A stretch of DNA of 39,515 nucleotides, taken from assembly GCA_021783455.1 (NCBI GenBank), contig JAJXTW010000003.1, positions 1-39,515 of the forward strand. Direction: 5' to 3'. The position numbers and the translations under genes are program-made. Positions 36,028 through 39,515 of the stretch are shown piece after piece. The notes under the pieces were generated by a model. It saw only the letters and a program-made list of their open reading frames with translations, made no database searches and was not told the origin of the DNA. Source of the stretch: Nitrospirota bacterium. Lineage in GTDB: Bacteria; Nitrospirota; UBA9217. Each line of letters starts with the position of its first letter. Position 1 is the stretch's first letter.

Positions 36028-37214
36028 GGCAGATTGCTGAGCCCCCTCTTCATCTTCCAGAGGAAGTATTTTTCGAACCGGACCTTCATCCACTTCGCCC
36101 AGATGGTCTTCTTCGTGTAGGAACTCTGGCGCGGCGGAAGCACGGGATAGGCCTTCATGTATGCTGCTGTGTTTCCCATGTCCATGAGACAAACCACGCC
36201 GATTTCCGACGGGGGAGGCGGGGTCTTCCCGGTGATGCCGGCAGCGATAGTTGCCGCGGCAATCTTCGCCATCTTCACCGTCATAAATCCGGTCTTGGGA
36301 ACGCCCGTCGGCACCGGCGTCGCCTCCGGCGGTGCAATGGCCATGGTAACACCGACGGCAAAAATATTTTTATATTTCGTGTGACGATAGTTCTTGTCAA
36401 CCGGGATGAACCCGCGGGGATTTCCCAGCGGCATGACGGCAGGCACACCTTTGAACGGCGGCGCGATCATGGCGAGTTTGAAAGGCAGCTTTGTGCCGTC
36501 CTTGAGCTTGATTTCTCCGGGCGTCACCTCTTCAATGGCCTGGCTGATGAGGGGCTTGATGTCCCGCTCGGCAAATTCGTCTTCCATGAAGCGCTTTGAT
36601 TTGCCGAGACCGCCGACGCCCATGTGGCCGAGATAGGGTTCCGAGGTGAGATAGAGGATGGGTACTTTGCTACGTATTTTCCGGCGGCGAAGCTCGGTGT
36701 CCATCTCAAACGCGAGCTCATAGGACGGGCCGAAACAGCTCACCATCTGCGACGAGCCGACAACAATCGGACCGGGGTTCTCCAGGATCTTTTTCCACGA
36801 TTGCCCGGCTCTTAATGCATGATCGAGGGTAAACGTACAGTCGGTATGGCCCCTGTCAGGTCCCAACCCGGGGATCTCATCAAAGGAAAGATGCGGTCCC
36901 GTAGATATTACGAGAAAGTCATAGGGCAGCTCTTTCCCTTTAGCCGTGATGACCTTCGATGACTCAGCGTCAACCTGTTTTGCCGCATCGTGGACGAAAT
37001 CGATCTCTTTGGGTTTAAGAATCTCGCTCACCTTGAGGGTAATATCTTCCGGCTTTCTCCACCCCATGATAAGCCACGGCAGCGACGGAAGGAATACGAA
37101 TCGATCATCGTCGCTCACCACGGTCACGTCGGCTTTCTTCCCGAGCAGACGCTTAAGCTCGAAGGCCGCTGTCAATCCCCCGAACGATCCCCCTAACACA
37201 ACGATCCTTGACAT
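36024..37214 (-). CDS. sqr: Sulfide:quinone oxidoreductase-like flavoprotein
   Basis: FAD-dependent, two-dinucleotide-binding-domain oxidoreductase of 396 aa that would oxidise sulfide to polysulfide or persulfide and reduce membrane quinone. The N-terminal VVLGGSFGGLTAAFEL binds FAD. All three cysteines expected of classical SQR are present: Cys126 (RGHTDCTFTLDHA), Cys160 (MVSCFGPSYEL) and Cys342 (GVVCLMDMGNT). The C-terminal region carries the basic and aromatic WAKWMKVRFEKYFLWKMKRG, likely for membrane attachment. ATG 37214 has AGGAGAGG upstream. It heads the pair with the ArsR regulator, and a dihaem cytochrome precedes it. Confidence 0.88.
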   Translation of the reverse strand: MSRIVVLGGSFGGLTAAFELKRLLGKKADVTVVSDDDRFVFLPSLPWLIMGWRKPEDITLKVSEILKPKEIDFVHDAAKQVDAESSKVITAKGKELPYDFLVISTGPHLSFDEIPGLGPDRGHTDCTFTLDHALRAGQSWKKILENPGPIVVGSSQMVSCFGPSYELAFEMDTELRRRKIRSKVPILYLTSEPYLGHMGVGGLGKSKRFMEDEFAERDIKPLISQAIEEVTPGEIKLKDGTKLPFKLAMIAPPFKGVPAVMPLGNPRGFIPVDKNYRHTKYKNIFAVGVTMAIAPPEATPVPTGVPKTGFMTVKMAKIAAATIAAGITGKTPPPPSEIGVVCLMDMGNTAAYMKAYPVLPPRQSSYTKKTIWAKWMKVRFEKYFLWKMKRGLSNLP

Positions 37215-37264
37215 AATAACCTCTCCTTTCTGCATGTATCTGCGTGACAGATCTTGTTCAAATT

Positions 37265-37939
37265 TTATTTACTGCGTCCATACCGTGTCAGATAACCGAC
37301 GACCTCTGTCTTTTCATTATCCGTAATTATCTTTTTGCCCATGGATCGCATATTGGACTGCATTCTATCTACGACTTTGGGCCATTCGTCGGCTGTATGA
37401 AGCTTTGGGTCCGGAAGAGGATGACACTGCGAGCACGTCTCCTTAAAGAGGACGGCGCCTTGTGATCCAGGGGCAGGAAGTTCGCTGGGAGACAGGGACT
37501 TCATGGCATTGGTCTTTAAGTAAGACACGATCGCCTGTTGTTCTTCGGACGATGGCAACTCTACATTCATCATTCCTATCATGGCGGACATCATGGACAT
37601 GCGAGAGAACATCCGCGAGGTTACGCCCGGCCATTGCTCGGCCGTATGCATTGCCGGACTAGGGAGGTTGTGACATTGGGTGCAATAGCGGACCAGAAGT
37701 TTGGCCCCTGGGCTGTCCGGCAAAGGAAGGTCTTCCGGTGTGATCCCAAGCGGGAGCATGTCCGGCATCATCCTTTGCATCATTTCTTTCATTCCTCCCC
37801 GGCCCATCATTCCACCGCTCGTCATCATGCCTCCAGGCATCCCTAATTGACTGCTCCCGGACCCATGCATTGCGACAATACCTGTTATCCCGAATACGAT
37901 CAAAACAATCGCAATTATCAGCAATCGAATATTCTTCAT
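37265..37939 (-). CDS. Membrane-anchored dihaem c-type cytochrome
   Basis: A 224-aa protein with an N-terminal hydrophobic anchor (about residues 4-24), a Met/Gly-rich stretch (GMPGGMMTSGGMMGRGGMKE) and two haem-binding motifs, C86-TQ-CH90 and C169-SQ-CH173. The two halves repeat (HNLPSPAMHTAEQW and HPLPDPKLHTADEW), suggesting an internal duplication. It is probably periplasmic and tethered to the inner membrane. It lies 50 bp upstream of the SQR-like gene on the same strand, so it may take electrons from the quinone pool or from sulfur oxidation; the partner is unknown. Confidence 0.87.
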   Translation of the reverse strand: MKNIRLLIIAIVLIVFGITGIVAMHGSGSSQLGMPGGMMTSGGMMGRGGMKEMMQRMMPDMLPLGITPEDLPLPDSPGAKLLVRYCTQCHNLPSPAMHTAEQWPGVTSRMFSRMSMMSAMIGMMNVELPSSEEQQAIVSYLKTNAMKSLSPSELPAPGSQGAVLFKETCSQCHPLPDPKLHTADEWPKVVDRMQSNMRSMGKKIITDNEKTEVVGYLTRYGRSK

Positions 37940-37955
37940 GGCGCATTGACTCCCA

Positions 37956-38288
37956 CTATGAAATATCCTTTTTTATCTTTTCATACTCTTCTTTGGTGAT
38001 TTCCCCCTGAGCATATCTTCTTTTCAGAACATCAAGCGCCGTTTCCTGTGGCTGCGGCCCGCGATCTTTCTCAACAACCGCTACTATCCATCGGACAAGC
38101 AGGACGATCCCGGCGATTACGGCAATCCAGAATCCGACCATGATGACGCTCATGAACCAACCCATACCGTATCCCCATCCCATCATTCCAGGCCCCATAC
38201 CGTAACCACCGCCCGGACCCTGTGCAAAAGCATATGAAGCCTCGCTGAGATAGACCGCTGTTATGAATGTTCGTAATGCTTTTTTCAT
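37956..38288 (-). CDS. Small membrane protein with SHOCT domain
   Basis: A 110-aa protein with an N-terminal signal or anchor (MKKALRTFITAVYLSEASYA), a Gly/Met/Tyr-rich stretch, a membrane helix (VIMVGFWIAVIAGIVLLVRW) and a C-terminal SHOCT motif (DVLKRRYAQGEITKEEYEKI). SHOCT proteins are widespread short proteins of uncertain function, often in electron-transfer or envelope operons. AGGAG precedes the ATG. It lies 16 bp before the cytochrome gene, so the two are probably co-expressed. Confidence 0.8.
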   Translation of the reverse strand: MKKALRTFITAVYLSEASYAFAQGPGGGYGMGPGMMGWGYGMGWFMSVIMVGFWIAVIAGIVLLVRWIVAVVEKDRGPQPQETALDVLKRRYAQGEITKEEYEKIKKDIS

Positions 38289-38363
38289 AATATTCTCCTG
38301 GTCGCTCCCTTTTTTTTACCCGGTCCTTTGCGTTTTACGACTCGCGCCGTGACTCTTGGTGGC

Positions 38364-38645
38364 TCAAAACATTCCTGTGACCTTTTCGCCGCTCGTTATA
38401 ATGTCCGTCAATTTATCGTAGTCGATAATTTTGACCCGATCATCCATCTCGGTATCCTTGAGACCCCGGAGCCTCTTGTCGTCATCCAGGACATACACTG
38501 TCCGGGCAAAATCGCCGAGCCGTTCTTTTTTCGCAAAATACACGCCATTCTGCAGCAAGATAAGATCGGCCCCGCTTTCTTTCGCAAGAGTCAATCCGAG
38601 TGCTCCATCAGTCGTATCCGGCGCGCTCTTTATCATCACGAACAT
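38364..38645 (-). CDS. tusB: DsrH/TusB-like protein
   Basis: Third member of a TusD-TusC-TusB (DsrEFH) set, 93 aa, with the DsrH-like pattern MFVMIKSAPDTTDGALGL, GADLILLQNGVYFA and RTVYVLDDDKRLRG. TusBCD complexes pass sulfur from TusA to TusE/DsrC. This subunit contains no cysteine, so it would be structural here. It starts 11 bp after tusC. The 75 bp to the SHOCT gene show nothing notable. Confidence 0.78.
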   Translation of the reverse strand: MFVMIKSAPDTTDGALGLTLAKESGADLILLQNGVYFAKKERLGDFARTVYVLDDDKRLRGLKDTEMDDRVKIIDYDKLTDIITSGEKVTGMF

Positions 38646-38656
38646 AGCAGCCTCCT

Positions 38657-39010
38657 CTAGAATATCATGGTCGATTTTGCTTCCTTCAGCAGTCCCGCAA
38701 TCTCTTTGGCGCCGACCACCTTGACGTTTTCGACGAGCTCGTTTGACGGGACCCCCTGCGTTTTGAGCGACGCAGTGTCGGCATAGACGGCGACTCCCAT
38801 TTCGACGCAGTCCTTGAGAGTGCCTTCGAGATTCGTGAAGCCGGTACCTTTGTCGTCCTGCCCCTTCTTTGCAAGCAGCACCCCGCCATCGACCAGAATG
38901 AGGTCAACGCTTAATTCCCCGGACACCGCGCCGAGGGCGTGGCGCACGGCCTCGGCTGCGTTGATGTCGCCGTAGGGAGATCTCTTCAGGATCATTGCAA
39001 CATTTGCCAT
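38657..39010 (-). CDS. tusC: DsrF/TusC-like protein
   Basis: DsrE/F-fold subunit of 117 aa (ANVAMILKRSPYGDINAAEA, VDLILVDGGVLLAKKGQD, VENVKVVGAKEIAGLL). It has one cysteine (LKDCVEMGV). The family forms heterohexamers with TusD and TusB in sulfur relay. AGGAGG lies 5 nt before the ATG, and the TAG that closes the upstream TusD-like frame overlaps this ribosome binding site, which shows tight packing. Confidence 0.82.
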   Translation of the reverse strand: MANVAMILKRSPYGDINAAEAVRHALGAVSGELSVDLILVDGGVLLAKKGQDDKGTGFTNLEGTLKDCVEMGVAVYADTASLKTQGVPSNELVENVKVVGAKEIAGLLKEAKSTMIF

Positions 39011-39019
39011 ACGCTCCTC

Positions 39020-39376
39020 CTATGCACCGAGATTAATCCACACGTCCGTCTCGCCCATGGTTGCAAACAGGCCTTTGAGCGAGCCGACTTCCGTACCTGC
39101 AAGATAGTCTTCTTTCGCTGCACGGCGAAAGTTGAGGCACCCGCCTCAGAGATACACCTTCAAGCCTTTTTGTATGAGCCTGGTGAACTCCTCCTCGGCG
39201 TTCAGAATGCCTTTCGCTTTCTGTTTGGTCAGGAAACAATAGATTCCGTCAGCCGATGCGATGAGATTGACGGTATGGCCCTTGTTCAAAGCGGATTCGG
39301 CAATGCGGGCGCTTGTTAGTGTGTTCTCGTAGGAATACGGCGAGGTGGTCAGATACAGCGTAACGGTTTTCGGCAT
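39020..39376 (-). CDS. tusD: TusD/DsrE-like candidate selenoprotein (in-frame TGA at residue 77)
   Basis: DsrE/TusD-fold sulfur-transfer subunit. The frame MPKTVTLYLTTSPYSYENTL and onward reaches LKVYL, then a TGA at 39148-39146. It continues as GGCLNFRRAAKEDYLAGTEV, GSLKGLFATMGETDVWINLG and a final Ala, stopping at TAG (39022-39020). Counting the TGA as selenocysteine gives 118 aa with U77 in a U-GGC motif, at the position of the catalytic Cys78 of TusD/DsrE. Without readthrough the protein would lack its active site, and a 135-nt gap would open in an otherwise tight operon. A hairpin suited to a bacterial SECIS follows the TGA. AAGGAGG precedes the start. The alternative is a nonsense mutation of a TGC/TGT codon. 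DsrE-like selenoproteins have been reported before in delta-type symbionts, as I recall. Confidence 0.8.
39112..39131 (-). promoter_or_regulatory. Candidate bacterial SECIS hairpin
   Basis: On the RNA, CUUUCGC pairs with GCGAAAG (7 bp, perfect) around the loop CGUGCA. The stem begins 14 nt and the loop 21 nt after the UGA. Known bacterial SECIS elements place a small loop with G (often GU) among its first bases at about this distance, so it is a plausible SelB binding site. Confidence 0.65.
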
Positions 39377-39387
39377 AGAACCCTCCT

Positions 39388-39515
39388 TTATACGAGTGTT
39401 ATTTCACTGTCGCACATGATCGATGTCTTCAAGCTTTGGTACGTAATGGTATCGTTCCTTGCGATGAGCCGTCCGTTCAAGACAACGGAAGGACAGGGAA
39501 CTGGGTCTCGTTGCC
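39388..39515 (-). CDS. Partial unknown protein, C-terminal 42 aa
   Basis: The C-terminal end of a gene that continues beyond the window. The visible residues include DPVPCPSVVLNGRLIARNDT followed by ITYQSLKTSIMCDSEITLV and a TAA that overlaps the ribosome binding site of the TusD-like gene. The Pro-Cys-Pro followed by a Val-Val-Leu-Asn-Gly strand is reminiscent of thioredoxin-like or sulfur-carrier folds, but the fragment is too short to name. It is the first visible gene of the minus-strand sulfur operon. Confidence 0.55.
   Translation of the reverse strand, partial: QRDPVPCPSVVLNGRLIARNDTITYQSLKTSIMCDSEITLV

Noticed and set aside
35644-36192. Longer ArsR protein starting at 36192
   Set aside because: The extra 55 residues lie entirely within the SQR-like gene and are unlike ArsR proteins; the ATG at 36027 gives the usual 4-bp overlap.
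39146-39376. TusD-like gene as a complete 76-aa protein ending at the TGA
   Set aside because: It would lack the catalytic residue and half the fold, and would leave conserved sequence untranslated in a tight operon.

Overview
The window looks like a chromosomal segment around the replication origin of a Gram-negative, probably anaerobic bacterium with sulfur metabolism. Evidence for this is an outer-membrane barrel, several lipoproteins, a four-subunit pyruvate:ferredoxin oxidoreductase, sulfide:quinone oxidoreductase, and many DsrE/TusA-type sulfur carriers. The combination fits Nitrospirota (Thermodesulfovibrio-like) or a sulfur-metabolising delta-type lineage. This assignment is inference from gene content, not from a phylogenetic marker search.

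Layout. 1-5.4 kb: a metallo-beta-lactamase-fold protein, an orphan NMT1-type solute-binding protein, and an NtrB/NtrC-like two-component pair. 5.6-9.4 kb: an accessory stretch with an unknown membrane protein, a toxin-antitoxin module whose toxin is frameshifted, an unknown gene behind a strong promoter and structured leader, a Fic protein, and tRNA-Asn. 9.5-13.9 kb: mglB-mglA and the porGDAB operon, both on the minus strand. 14.0-28.8 kb: a minus-strand informational block reading dnaA, dnaN, gyrB, gyrA, TPR lipoprotein, serS, tRNA-Ser(TGA), tRNA-Ser(GCT), DUF2155-like lipoprotein, tRNA-Arg(ACG), tadA, tRNA-Ser(CGA), tRNA-Ser(GGA), SRP RNA, dnaX, ybaB, recR. The probable oriC lies upstream of dnaA (28.8-29.2 kb). 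As I recall it, this order matches the skeleton of the Bacillus subtilis origin region (dnaA-dnaN-gyrBA-serS-tRNA-Ser-tadA-scr-dnaX-yaaK-recR), which suggests an ancient arrangement.

29.3-39.5 kb is a sulfur and envelope region. A plus-strand tusA-dsrE2 pair has its own promoter and terminator. Facing it is a long minus-strand series: an unknown partial gene, TusD-, TusC- and TusB-like proteins, a SHOCT protein, a dihaem cytochrome c, sulfide:quinone oxidoreductase, an ArsR regulator with SqrR/BigR-like cysteines, a DsrE2-like protein, an MMPL/RND exporter fused in frame to a LolA-like protein, a methyltransferase, and an outer-membrane barrel.

The most notable signal is in the TusD-like gene. 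Its frame is interrupted by one TGA exactly where the family has its catalytic cysteine (position 77; Cys78 in TusD/DsrE). The frame then continues with family-like sequence to a TAG that abuts the tusC ribosome binding site. A 7-bp hairpin with a GU-containing loop begins 14 nt after the TGA. This is a strong candidate for a selenocysteine-containing sulfur-relay protein.
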